A stretch of DNA of 55,651 nt from Spirosoma spitsbergense DSM 19989 (GTDB taxonomy: Bacteria; Bacteroidota; Bacteroidia; Cytophagales; Spirosomataceae): contig NZ_KB893569.1 of NCBI RefSeq assembly GCF_000374085.1, forward strand, positions 1-55,651, written 5' to 3'. Under the pieces are notes generated by a model. The model worked only from the letters and a program-made list of their open reading frames with translations, made no database searches and had not been told where the DNA came from. Both the position numbers and the translations under genes were made by a program. The number at the start of each line of letters is the position of its first letter. Positions within the stretch are counted from its first letter, which is position 1. This document shows positions 16,504 through 24,816 of the stretch, in pieces.

Positions 16504-16902
16504 TTATTCGTCAAGGGTTACTAAGTCATCTAATTCACGCAGGGCTGTTTGAATACCCCGCAGATCGGCGCGGGCTACGTAAGCGGCCAAAGCCACCGTA
16601 AGTGCGCCTACGTTAAGGGCAACGGCCACATTCCGGATTCGTTGCAGGCTGCCCCTGGCATTGGTTATGGCTTTCTCAATGCCAGCCGAAACGGTAATGG
16701 TATTCGTATAAGCGGGTCGGATGGTCCGTAAAATTAAATCCTGCGCCCGATTAAGGAGACTGTTCTGATACGCATTAAGGTCCAGCTGCTGCTCATGCGA
16801 AAGCTCAACCCAATGAATAACCTGATACTCATTCAGCGCACGAGCCATACTGAAATAGCCTTTGGTAATGCCGTTAATTTGGTCTGGCGTAAGATCTTCC
16901 AT
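16504..16902 (-). CDS. Hypothetical protein, 132 aa
   Basis: I do not recognise this protein. It is largely helical, with regularly spaced hydrophobics (INGITKGYFSMARALNEYQVIHW, LDLNAYQNSLLNRAQDLILR). A hydrophobic segment near the C-terminus (RNVAVALNVGALTVALAAYVA) could be one membrane helix. An acidic tail follows. There is no signal peptide. It is probably single-gene, with a terminator directly at its stop. Confidence 0.6.
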   Translation of the reverse strand: MEDLTPDQINGITKGYFSMARALNEYQVIHWVELSHEQQLDLNAYQNSLLNRAQDLILRTIRPAYTNTITVSAGIEKAITNARGSLQRIRNVAVALNVGALTVALAAYVARADLRGIQTALRELDDLVTLDE

Positions 16903-17066
16903 ATACAGATTCAGTTCTGAATCAGGCTACTCCCCAAAGTCGCTCTATTACGCTGCTTAAGTTATAGTAAAGCCTGTTTAGTAACACCCAACTTTTTAAC
17001 GAACGGTCAGAATTAAGCGAAAATGATCCTCCTCCCTGACGATAACGAGCCTATTCTGCTCATCGC

Positions 17067-17103
17067 AAAAAAAGCCCGCTACTTTCTGACGAAAATAGCG
17101 GGC
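17067..17103 (-). terminator. Intrinsic terminator after the 201-aa secreted protein gene
   Basis: On the minus strand GCCCGCTA pairs with TAGCGGGC (17074-17081 and 17096-17103) and is followed by seven T residues (17067-17073), a classic intrinsic terminator. It lies about 100 nt after the stop codon. Confidence 0.85.
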
Positions 17104-17200
17104 AGAATGGAGCTGACGGTCAGGCCTGTCCGAAAAGACTGACCGCACAGTATGTGTTGAGGTAGTGAATGATTAACCCCCAAAGGGGCATACAGGTTGC

Positions 17201-17806
17201 TTAGTGCTGAATAGCGATACGCGCTGTGAACTGCTTCTGATCCGGTCCAACCACGAAGGTATAGGCTCCATCGGGTAAACCTGACAAATCGAACCGGCGC
17301 ACCGACCCTTTGAACGAATCCGTCTGTACCAGTACGTTCTGAGGATCATAAATCGCTACGGTAGACTGCTCGACATTACTAACCGGCAGCACCACTTCAA
17401 TCTTATTCTTCTCGTAGGCTGTCAGCGTAGGCTTGGCAACCTGCTGGATGTTACGCTCGTCGACGTTGACCGAATTGGCTTTGATTGTCAACCCCTGCGA
17501 CATCCACCAGGCATTGTTACCGGCGGTCAGATAATACTGCCCATCGGGTAGGTTGTTCAGATTGAACGAAGTTGCATGTTGCTCATTCTTGGCGATAACG
17601 CCCCGGTAAAGTACATTGCCATCGGCATCAATAAGTGCCAGATCAACGGAGGTACCAGGCTTTGTATATACACGTACTTTCTTGCTAGCGGACTTCTCAA
17701 CTTTCACACCACCCATTCCTGATCCATTGTCGGCTTTGGCCACTCCCAGACCTGCCAGACTCCATACTGATAACAGTACTGCGATTGATAAACGGAATTT
17801 TTTCAT
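17201..17806 (-). CDS. Secreted protein with two beta-sandwich-like repeats
   Basis: This 201-aa protein has a signal peptide of about 25 residues (SIAVLLSVWSLAGLGVAKA). The mature part holds two similar ~75-residue units, each with a parallel motif: DADGNVLYRGV...FNLNNLPDGQYYLTAG, and YDPQNVLVQTDSFKG...FDLSGLPDGAYTFVVG. This pattern resembles Ig-like modules and type IX secretion sorting domains of Bacteroidetes, but here it makes up the whole protein. It may sit in the periplasm or on the surface. It has a probable promoter and its own terminator. Confidence 0.7.
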   Translation of the reverse strand: MKKFRLSIAVLLSVWSLAGLGVAKADNGSGMGGVKVEKSASKKVRVYTKPGTSVDLALIDADGNVLYRGVIAKNEQHATSFNLNNLPDGQYYLTAGNNAWWMSQGLTIKANSVNVDERNIQQVAKPTLTAYEKNKIEVVLPVSNVEQSTVAIYDPQNVLVQTDSFKGSVRRFDLSGLPDGAYTFVVGPDQKQFTARIAIQH

Positions 17807-17853
17807 GGTTGTATAATTAATTTTCTTCGGTTGTATAGTTTGTTTTTCCGTGA

Positions 17854-17885
17854 CAAAGGTGTGGCAGGAATGCGATTCGTTGCAA
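17854..17885 (-). promoter_or_regulatory. Probable promoter of the 201-aa secreted protein gene
   Basis: The minus strand shows TTG (17883-17885), a 21-nt spacer and CACCTTTG (17854-17861), one base off the TAnnTTTG consensus. The predicted start would leave a leader of about 40 nt. Confidence 0.45.
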
Positions 17886-18280
17886 GAGTGTCCCCACTGA
17901 AAACCAATGTTTTACGAAAACTTCATTTTATAATTATATCTATTCTAACCAAATTAGGGCGTTTATTGAAAAAGTACAACAAGTCCCTATTTATACCGCA
18001 TGAATTGTATTTTTCTAATAATTCAAAAAAGTTGTACTTTAGGAATTTCAGGGCCTATTTTTCATATGCAAAGTGCAATTCGTTTAAAACGGGCCGCGTA
18101 CGCCCATGGCATTCAGGCGGCAAAAATTCACCTTTTCGTCGCTGATTATAGAAAATAGCCTACAGTTCCCGGGTGTCCTGGTGCTATACCGGACCGGAAT
18201 GGAAAGAATGCATGGTAAGTGAAGTAGCCGAAACAACCCCGCCAGTGCAGTAGCGGTATCGGAAATTGGCCTGCCAGCCA
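17886..18280. other. AT-rich intergenic stretch, no gene seen
   Basis: Between the secreted protein promoter and the bestrophin stop codon the sequence is AT-rich up to about 18080 and then ordinary. One frame is open on the plus strand, but it has no coding character. I see no RNA gene or clear terminator. Confidence 0.4.
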
Positions 18281-19291
18281 TCACATGAGAATATCCCGGA
18301 CAGCCTGAACGCGTTTGGGCAGATTGGTTTCGCCAAGCATATCGCGGAGATCAATTTCGATATTACGACAGATAGCGGTCATAGGCACATCATTGATACT
18401 ATTTTCAAACGGATTTTCACTGGTATCCCCTACTACTTCCATCGTGTTAAAAATCCACGCGATAACGGTATAGAACGGAACTGTGAGCCAAATATGCCAG
18501 CCACTGAACTTCGCCATCTCGGGTAACAGCCCGTACGGCAGGACAAAAATGAAGAGCCAGGTAAACACGAAACTAAAAAAAGCGTACTGACGCGGAAAGG
18601 GAAAAGATTTTATCCGTTCGCAGGCCCCCTGCTGGTTGTAAAACTCGGTTAGCATTCGTTCCATATCGACGTGGTAGTAGTCGTTCAGGTATTGCCCGTT
18701 CCGTAGCGCTCGTAATTGGGCCGATTGCTGGCGCAGTAGAAACGTAGCCGGATTGGGATGCTTAATGATTTCCTGGATTTCCTCATCGGAAAGAAAGCGG
18801 CTTAGTTCTTTGTCCAGACTACACTGCTTGAATGCCGCAATGCGCTCGATAAGGTCATGAGCAATATCGTGATGAAGTTCCCATACTGGTTTTTGGCGTA
18901 ATTGTACCCGTAGTGCGGTGATATAGGCCAGATGCCGATAGATGAGTTGCCGGTGTATCTGTTCAACAGCAACATCAGGCTGGGTATTCCTGTTTGAGGA
19001 AATGATATAGTCGAGTACCAGGATACTCCACGACCGGCTGGCGTTGGTGATGCTGCCCCATATCCGTCGGGCTTCCCAGAGTCGGTCGTAGGATGAGTTG
19101 TTTTTGAACCCCACGTAAAAAGCAACAGCAGTACCAATGGTAGCGACCGGAACAAACGGAATGGCCAGGAACGTCCATTCGAAATATGAGTAAAGCAGGC
19201 AAACAGAGGCCGAATAGGAGAAGAAGAAGAAAACGGACGGCCAGGCGAAAGGAAAAACAATACGAAGGGGAACACGTTTGGCAGTAAACAT
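18281..19291 (-). CDS. Bestrophin-family ion channel
   Basis: This 336-aa protein is of the bacterial bestrophin/UPF0187 type. The N-terminal helices (residues ~10-60) run through FPFAWPSVFFFFSYSASVCLLY and FVPVATIGTAVAFYVGFKNNSSYDRLWEAR, the family's most conserved motif, which shapes the pore. After ~100 helical residues comes a second membrane pair (YAFFSFVFTWLFIFVLPYGLL, LTVPFYTVIAWIFNTMEVVG) and the ENPFENSINDVPM motif. Bacterial homologues form pentameric channels (KpBest conducts cations). The gene is alone and divergent from the dehydrogenase gene. Confidence 0.9.
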   Translation of the reverse strand: MFTAKRVPLRIVFPFAWPSVFFFFSYSASVCLLYSYFEWTFLAIPFVPVATIGTAVAFYVGFKNNSSYDRLWEARRIWGSITNASRSWSILVLDYIISSNRNTQPDVAVEQIHRQLIYRHLAYITALRVQLRQKPVWELHHDIAHDLIERIAAFKQCSLDKELSRFLSDEEIQEIIKHPNPATFLLRQQSAQLRALRNGQYLNDYYHVDMERMLTEFYNQQGACERIKSFPFPRQYAFFSFVFTWLFIFVLPYGLLPEMAKFSGWHIWLTVPFYTVIAWIFNTMEVVGDTSENPFENSINDVPMTAICRNIEIDLRDMLGETNLPKRVQAVRDILM

Positions 19292-19457
19292 AGGATAAGC
19301 AGTAGCGTTAATGTCTTACAGGCGTATTTTTCGAAAGGGAAGCTACTAAAATATCCAATAAATCTGGTCAGCAAGTCTGGATTTTCCCTGAAATATCCCT
19401 TAATGAAAGCCAGATTAACAGTTGATTAATTTATTGTTTGCCCGCCTGGCAAGCCGT

Positions 19458-19475
19458 AGTTTGCGCCCGCAAACT
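19458..19475. promoter_or_regulatory. 18-bp palindrome in a divergent promoter region
   Basis: AGTTTGCG-CC-CGCAAACT is a perfect 8-bp inverted repeat with a 2-nt centre. It lies in the 376-bp gap between the divergent bestrophin and dehydrogenase genes. Its size fits a dimeric regulator site. Nothing else recognisable was seen in this gap (19292-19667). Confidence 0.45.
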
Positions 19476-19667
19476 GGTCCGGTTTAGTTGACAAGACCGT
19501 TCAAGTAATACCAATAAAGAGTTGAAGGGCCTCATAAGGAAAGACACGCTTTGGGGCCAAAACCATTAACCAGAACAACTTTTTACCTTTATTCATGCGT
19601 CTATTTTCGGCTGGGTTAGTATAACTGACCGTAAAAGAGTTACCCTAAAAGATAGTTCTGACAATTC

Positions 19668-20477
19668 ATGAAAAACACACTGGAAGGCCAAACGGCCATC
19701 ATCACGGGTGCCAGCAGTGGCATTGGAACGGGCGTTGCCAAAGCACTGGCAGCTGCCGGGGCTACCGTCGTTATCAACTACCCCGTCGAGTCGTCAAAGC
19801 CGGATGCGGAAGCCGTTTTAACCGATATTATCAATGCTGGTGGTACGGGCATGACGGCCCAATGTGATGTGAGTAAGGAAGACCAGGTCATCAGGATGTT
19901 TGCGGCTGTGGTAGCCCAATACGGTACGGTCGACATCCTGATCAATAACGCTGGCTTACAGCGTGATGCGAAGTTTGATGAAATGACCCTCGACCAGTGG
20001 AATACGGTCATCAATGTTAACCTGACAGGGCAGTTTCTGTGCGCCCGCGAAGCCATCCGGGAGTTCCTGCGCCGGGGGCCGCGCCCGGATGTATCACTGG
20101 CTACCGGTAAAATTATCTGCATGAGTTCGGTGCATGAATTAATACCCTGGGCGGGGCACGTCAATTATGCGACTTCCAAAGGTGGTCTTAAGATGCTGAT
20201 GCAATCGCTGGCTCAGGAGTATGGCGACCGGAAAATTCGGGTCAACAGCATTTGTCCCGGTGCTATTCAAACCGCTATTAACCGGGCAGCCTGGGAAACA
20301 CCTCAGGCACTAAATAGCCTGATGAGCCTGATACCGTATAACCGAATCGGCCAGCCCCAGGATATTGGCAATCTGGCCGTGTTCCTGTCGTCCGATTTAT
20401 CGGATTATATCACCGGTGCCAGTATTTTCATTGATGGTGGCATGACCGTATTTGAAGGCTTCGCCACGGGGGGGTGA
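19668..20477 (+). CDS. Short-chain dehydrogenase, glucose 1-dehydrogenase type
   Basis: This 269-aa classical SDR has the cofactor loop TGASSGIG (13-20), NNAG (93-96) and catalytic Ser153/154, Tyr167 and Lys171 in SSVHELIPWAGHVNYATSK. The HELIPW segment and the C-terminal SDYITGASIFIDGGM fit the glucose 1-dehydrogenase subgroup, which oxidises beta-D-glucose to gluconolactone. It is followed 110 nt later by a GH63-type glucosidase in the same direction, so both may work on glucose released from an oligosaccharide. Exact substrate and NAD/NADP preference are not provable here. Confidence 0.85.
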   Translation: MKNTLEGQTAIITGASSGIGTGVAKALAAAGATVVINYPVESSKPDAEAVLTDIINAGGTGMTAQCDVSKEDQVIRMFAAVVAQYGTVDILINNAGLQRDAKFDEMTLDQWNTVINVNLTGQFLCAREAIREFLRRGPRPDVSLATGKIICMSSVHELIPWAGHVNYATSKGGLKMLMQSLAQEYGDRKIRVNSICPGAIQTAINRAAWETPQALNSLMSLIPYNRIGQPQDIGNLAVFLSSDLSDYITGASIFIDGGMTVFEGFATGG

Positions 20478-20506
20478 AAACTGGTTATTAGTAGTCACTT
20501 GTAGTC

Positions 20507-20562
20507 GTTAGTTGTCATTAAACCGGCCTTTTTGGCCAAACTGGCTAATGACAACCAATGAC
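20507..20562. repeat. Inverted repeat of GTCATT words between SDR and GH63 genes
   Basis: TTGTCATTA (20512-20520) pairs with TAATGACAA (20546-20554). Further TGAC/GTCA words lie outside, and a nested GGCC hairpin is in the loop. The right arm ends about 27 nt before the GH63 start at 20589. Confidence 0.6.
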
Positions 20563-20588
20563 AAAAAAATGAAAATTCCCGACCATTC

Positions 20589-23213
20589 ATGTCCATAGAA
20601 AAGCAGCGTCTTGACGACCCCGCCTGGCGGCAATGGGGCCCTTACGTGTCCGACCGACAGTGGGGAACCGTGCGGGAAGATTACAGTGCCAATGGCGATG
20701 CCTGGAATTACACCACCCACGATATGGCCCGCAGTTATACGTATCGGTGGGGCGAAGAAGGGATAGCAGGCTTCTGCGACGAGAAACAGCAGCTCTGTCT
20801 GGCGCTGGCACTCTGGAACGGGCAGGACCCTATTCTGAAGGAACGGTATTTTGGGTTATCCAACAGCGAGGGTAATCACGGCGAAGATGTCAAGGAACTC
20901 TATTATTACATCGACAATACCCCCACGCATTCGTACCAGCGGATGCTGTATAAATACCCGCAGGCTGCTTACCCCTACGAATGGCTCGTTCAGGAAAATC
21001 GCCGGCGAACCCGGCAGGACCCCGAATTTGAACTCCTCGATACCGGTCTCTTCGATGATGACCGCTACTTCGATGTAGTTGTCGAATACGCGAAAGCCGG
21101 GCCGCAGGATATACTGATGCGGGTAACGGTGCATAACCGGGGGGCCCAGGCCGCTGACCTGCACCTGTTACCCACACTATGGTTCCGGAATACGTGGGTT
21201 TACGGGGATGATACGGATGGAGTCCCTAACTACAAACCAGCCCTGGTCCTGCTGCCCAACGGTACCGTGTCGGTCGAGGATTCGGCCCTGGGTCATTACG
21301 TTTTGCATGCGGATGAACAGCCGGAATGGTTGTTCTGCGACAATGAATCCAATATCGCCCGGCTCTACAACACGCATACTGGTTCTCAATACCCAAAAGA
21401 CGGTATCAATGATCATGTAATTCACGGAGGGAATACCGTTAACCCGGACCATACGGGTACCAAAGCAGCCGCGCATTATAGAGTGACCATCGACGCGGGT
21501 CAATCCGTCACCCTGCGTTTGCGGCTTGAACTGGCTTCGCTACCGAATCCCTTTGCTGATTTTGACTTTATTTTCTCGAAGAGGCAGGTAGAGACTGATG
21601 AGTTCTACGCCACTGTTCAGCCTAACCAGGCTACTGACGACGAAAAGCGGGTGCAGCGTCAGGCTTTTGCCGGTATGCTGTGGAGCAAGCAGTATTATTA
21701 CTACGACGTATCGCGCTGGCTGGCCGGTGACCCAAACAGCCCCCCCCCACCCCCCGAACGCCGGAACGGGCGTAATCATACCTGGCTGCAACTCATCAAC
21801 GCAAACGTCATTTCAATGCCCGATACCTGGGAGTACCCCTGGTATGCGGCCTGGGACTGGGCGTTCCATTGCGTAACTCTGTCCATTATCGATCCTGGCT
21901 TTGCCAAGCAGCAGCTTATGGTGCTGACCAACGAGTGGTATATGCACCCCAATGGGCAACTGCCCGCCTACGAATGGAACTTCTCCGACGTGAATCCACC
22001 CGTGCAGGCCTGGGCGGCCTGGCGAATTTTCCACCTTGAAATGGAGCGTAAGCCTCCGGGCGAGGAAGATTTGACGTTCCTTCGGGGTATCTTCCACAAA
22101 TTGATGATCAACTTTACCTGGTGGGTGAACCGGAAAGATGCATCGGGAAATAATATTTTTGAAGGAGGTTTTCTGGGCCTGGACAACATCGGCGTTTTTG
22201 ACCGTAATACCGTGTTTCCCGATGGCAGTCATCTGGAGCAGGCCGACGGAACCAGCTGGATGGCTATGTATGCGCTCAACATGATGCGCATTGCGCTGGA
22301 ACTGGCCCGCCATGACACCGTGTACGACGAGATGGCCACCAAGTTCTTTGACCACTTTCTGTACATCGCCAGTGCCATCACTAAAATTGGCGGCAATAAT
22401 ACGGGGCTTTGGGATGAAGAGGATGCATTTTTCTACGACCAGCTTCGGATGAACGACGGCACGGTACACCGGATGCGCGTGAAAACACTGGTGGGGCTCA
22501 TACCACTCTATGCCGTTGAAATACTGGACGACAAATTGCTAAAATCAAACCCTTCCTTCGTGGAGCGAATGGACTGGTTTCAGAGTCACCGCCCGGATCT
22601 GTATAACCAGGTATCGCGCTATACCGAAAAAGGGATGAACCAGAAGCGGTTGCTGAGTCTATTGCGCGGCTTCCGGTTGAAAGCCCTGCTGAGTAATATA
22701 CTGGATGAAAATGAGTTTTTAAGTCCGCATGGTGTCCGGGCGGTATCGCAGGTGTATCGGGAGCACCCGTATCAATTTACCCTGGATGGTACTACGTTCA
22801 CCCTCACCTACACTCCTGCCGAAAGTACGACCGATATGTTTGGGGGCAACAGCAACTGGCGTGGCCCCGTCTGGATGCCGACCAATTACCTGCTGGTGGA
22901 GAGCATAGAGCGGTTTTATACTTATTTCGGAGACGAATTCACGGTCGAATACCCCATCGGGTCGGGTCAGCAGATAACCCTCAAAGCCGTGGCACTGGAG
23001 CTGACGAACCGGCTAATCAGTCTGTTTACGAAAGACAGTGCCGGTAACCGCCCCGTGTTTGGTCAGCACCCTAAATACCGGGACCCCCACTTTAGCGATT
23101 ACGTCCTGTTCTACGAATATTTCGATGGAGATAATGGCCGGGGTGTTGGGGCCAGCCACCAAACGGGCTGGACCGGCTTAGTGGCCGAACTTATCAATCG
23201 GAAGTACCAATAG
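20589..23213 (+). CDS. GH63-type glucosidase (MGH1-like), 874 aa
   Basis: This large cytoplasmic protein has no signal peptide. It has the N-terminal pattern of bacterial GH63-related glucosidases (DPAWRQWGPYVSDRQWGTVREDYS, then DMARSYTYRWGEEGIAGFCD) and a C-terminal (alpha/alpha)6 barrel beginning near residue 400, with WEYPWYAAWDWAFH, NEWYMHPNGQLPAYEWNFSD and FEGGFLGLDNIGVFDR. The GGNSNWRGPVWMPTNYL segment closes the barrel. Acidic residues in these motifs are the expected catalytic pair. Relatives hydrolyse alpha-glucosidic bonds such as in glucosylglycerate or mannosyl-glucosyl compounds; the substrate is unknown. A C-rich run near 21740 encodes a Pro stretch. Confidence 0.88.
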   Translation: MSIEKQRLDDPAWRQWGPYVSDRQWGTVREDYSANGDAWNYTTHDMARSYTYRWGEEGIAGFCDEKQQLCLALALWNGQDPILKERYFGLSNSEGNHGEDVKELYYYIDNTPTHSYQRMLYKYPQAAYPYEWLVQENRRRTRQDPEFELLDTGLFDDDRYFDVVVEYAKAGPQDILMRVTVHNRGAQAADLHLLPTLWFRNTWVYGDDTDGVPNYKPALVLLPNGTVSVEDSALGHYVLHADEQPEWLFCDNESNIARLYNTHTGSQYPKDGINDHVIHGGNTVNPDHTGTKAAAHYRVTIDAGQSVTLRLRLELASLPNPFADFDFIFSKRQVETDEFYATVQPNQATDDEKRVQRQAFAGMLWSKQYYYYDVSRWLAGDPNSPPPPPERRNGRNHTWLQLINANVISMPDTWEYPWYAAWDWAFHCVTLSIIDPGFAKQQLMVLTNEWYMHPNGQLPAYEWNFSDVNPPVQAWAAWRIFHLEMERKPPGEEDLTFLRGIFHKLMINFTWWVNRKDASGNNIFEGGFLGLDNIGVFDRNTVFPDGSHLEQADGTSWMAMYALNMMRIALELARHDTVYDEMATKFFDHFLYIASAITKIGGNNTGLWDEEDAFFYDQLRMNDGTVHRMRVKTLVGLIPLYAVEILDDKLLKSNPSFVERMDWFQSHRPDLYNQVSRYTEKGMNQKRLLSLLRGFRLKALLSNILDENEFLSPHGVRAVSQVYREHPYQFTLDGTTFTLTYTPAESTTDMFGGNSNWRGPVWMPTNYLLVESIERFYTYFGDEFTVEYPIGSGQQITLKAVALELTNRLISLFTKDSAGNRPVFGQHPKYRDPHFSDYVLFYEYFDGDNGRGVGASHQTGWTGLVAELINRKYQ

Positions 23214-23244
23214 GTATAGACTATTGGTAGTCATTGCGCTTCGC

Positions 23245-23302
23245 GGTCATATTTTGTCATTGATGGTCATTAAGCAACTACGGTCAATGACAAAATATGA
23301 CC
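23245..23302. terminator. Perfect 19-bp hairpin between convergent genes
   Basis: Arms GGTCATATTTTGTCATTGA (23245-23263) and its exact complement at 23284-23302 flank a 20-nt loop. Weaker complementarity continues outside. It serves as a bidirectional terminator and shares GTCATT words with the repeat at 20507. Confidence 0.75.
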
Positions 23303-23310
23303 ACTAGTAT

Positions 23311-23853
23311 CTACGCCCGCGAGGGTCGTAATACCGTAAACCGCTGCTGAAGCAGGTAGTAGCTACCAAACAGCACCGCACTAAAAAACAGGTCACCCAG
23401 CAGTGCGTTCAGGAAGAAGGAAGTGCCGTTATAAAACGCAAGCCCGGATACGTAGCAGCTCATCAGACCAGCCGCCGTTTGTGGATAAAAAGAACTGCCG
23501 TACCATACCGCAAAGTTGGTGATCAGAAAGAACAGGATGGACGAGGCAACGGATGCCAGGGCAATACGACCGGCCGATGGATGCTGCAGACTCCACAGAC
23601 CGATTAGCCACACCAGCGCAAAGCTGATGTAAACGGCTTCCATGCTGTTATGAAATCCAATTAGTACATCACTCAAAAGCATAGCCGCAAGCGGAATAAA
23701 CAACCCCAGCCACTTACGATCGAAGGAAGCGGCCCCAAACAGAGCCAGCGCAGCCACGGGCGTAAAATTAGGCCAATGGGGTACTAACCGAAACAGGGCC
23801 GTAGCCAGAATGAGTATAGTCAGTAACGTCAGGCGAATCTGTAAAGGCTTCAT
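23311..23853 (-). CDS. DUF6580-type multi-spanning membrane protein
   Basis: The start at ATG 23853 gives MKPLQIRLTLLTILIL and 180 residues. The frame is open further upstream, but a consensus promoter lies in that part, so the longer version is untenable. About five membrane helices are visible, including LFRLVPHWPNFTPVAALALFGA, LFIPLAAMLLSDVLIGF and FLITNFAVWYGSSFYPQTAAGLMSCY. The fold resembles ECF-transporter substrate-binding (S) components; an uptake role is suggested, and the substrate is unknown. I see no cobalamin riboswitch. Confidence 0.85.
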   Translation of the reverse strand: MKPLQIRLTLLTILILATALFRLVPHWPNFTPVAALALFGAASFDRKWLGLFIPLAAMLLSDVLIGFHNSMEAVYISFALVWLIGLWSLQHPSAGRIALASVASSILFFLITNFAVWYGSSFYPQTAAGLMSCYVSGLAFYNGTSFFLNALLGDLFFSAVLFGSYYLLQQRFTVLRPSRA

Positions 23854-23933
23854 GTGTATGATATCAGCAGTTAAGGGATCAACATAAATGGTCGCTACCA
23901 GCGAGTGCCGAATTGATCCTGAAATGTATTGTG

Positions 23934-23964
23934 CAAAGATAACCCCATAAATACTTATGACAAA
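23934..23964 (-). promoter_or_regulatory. Consensus Bacteroidetes promoter for the DUF6580 gene
   Basis: On the minus strand TTTG (23961-23964), exactly 19 nt and TATCTTTG (23934-23941) give a full match to the Bacteroidetes consensus. The predicted start near 23927 gives a ~74-nt leader. Just upstream lies an 8-bp hairpin (AGCGTTGA/TCAACGCT, 23991-24016). Confidence 0.75.
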
Positions 23965-24155
23965 GTCTACCGGTCGTTGTGCCACAAAACAGCGTTGATT
24001 TCGTAAACTCAACGCTTGCCTGTCGGGGATTGGGAACGACCAACCGGTGCATGAACACCTCACTCCTACTCCTCCTTGACCGGGATAAAATGGTTGTCCC
24101 TAACCCGTCGTTCGAAACATTCCGATTCAAGGGTCTTCGTCGTACTGACTTTGCT

Positions 24156-24191
24156 CAGGTATAGGGCAAGTTTCAGGTATAGGACAAGTTA
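24156..24191. repeat. Two tandem 18-bp repeats
   Basis: CAGGTATAGGGCAAGTTT (24156-24173) is followed directly by CAGGTATAGGACAAGTTA (24174-24191), 16 of 18 identical. They lie in the divergent gap between DUF6580 and sdpR. Possible regulator sites; function unknown. Confidence 0.6.
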
Positions 24192-24436
24192 TTGTTTTAG
24201 TCCCATCGGGGCTTCTTTCAAAACCAACTACAAACGTATCTTCCCCCCTTTACTTTCATCCCTGCTTTTCTCTCGGTGAAATAATACGGGATGGAATCGC
24301 GTGTGGCCTTAAGAAGGTAAAAACAGTTTCGTCAAAGGAAGTGTAAAGTCAACCTTGTTCAGAAGAAAAAGACAGTCCACTTCCGTTTATCCTGTTATAT
24401 ATCCTTTCATCACAACAAATAGCCATTCTTATATAT

Positions 24437-24477
24437 TTAGACATTTACCTAATTAACTAATTAGACATTTACCTAAT
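24437..24477. promoter_or_regulatory. Direct repeats before sdpR (putative operator)
   Basis: TTAGACATTTACCTAAT occurs at 24437-24453 and again at 24461-24477, a 24-bp period, ending 17 nt before the regulator's start. ArsR/SdpR proteins usually repress their own promoter, so this is the likely binding region. Confidence 0.55.
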
Positions 24478-24494
24478 AATTTAATTAAGTACGT

Positions 24495-24794
24495 ATGAAC
24501 AATCTATTTAAAGCCTTGAATGACCCGACCCGTCGGCAGATTCTGGACCTGCTGCGTGGGGGCGATCTGAACGCTGGTGACATTGCCGAACAGTTCGATA
24601 TGACGAAGCCTAGTATTTCGCACCACCTCGATCTGCTCCGGCAGGCTGGTTTGGTAGAAGCAACCAAGCAGGGGCAGTTTATCAACTACAGCCTCAACAC
24701 AACCGTACTGGATGAGTTGCTGGCCTGGCTCATCAGTTTTCAAAAAAAGGACGAGCCACTTAACAGCACCACCAAAACCAACCAACCGTCTTAA
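24495..24794 (+). CDS. sdpR: ArsR-family repressor of the SdpR type
   Basis: This 99-aa winged-helix repressor carries NNLFKALNDPTRRQILDLLRGGDLNAGDIAEQFDMTKPSISHHLDLLRQAGLV, the SdpR-type signature including the recognition helix in KPSISHHL. It lacks the metal-binding ELCVCDL motif of ArsR proper. In Bacillus subtilis SdpR represses its own gene and sdpI until SdpI sequesters it. Here it precedes sdpI by 22 nt, preserving that pairing, and has repeated operator-like sequence upstream. Confidence 0.9.
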   Translation: MNNLFKALNDPTRRQILDLLRGGDLNAGDIAEQFDMTKPSISHHLDLLRQAGLVEATKQGQFINYSLNTTVLDELLAWLISFQKKDEPLNSTTKTNQPS

Positions 24795-24816
24795 TTGCCA
24801 AAATCCCTTATTACTC

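Noticed and set aside
17831-18145. Plus-strand frame of about 104 codons in the AT-rich gap
   Set aside because: Its composition follows the AT-rich DNA, it has no domain and no promoter or conserved look.
23854-24063. N-terminal extension of the DUF6580 protein
   Set aside because: A full consensus promoter lies inside the extension, and the hydrophobic protein begins at ATG 23853.
23854-24300. Cobalamin riboswitch before the DUF6580 gene
   Set aside because: The B12-box and the expected long conserved core were not found on the minus strand; only an 8-bp hairpin and a plain promoter are present.
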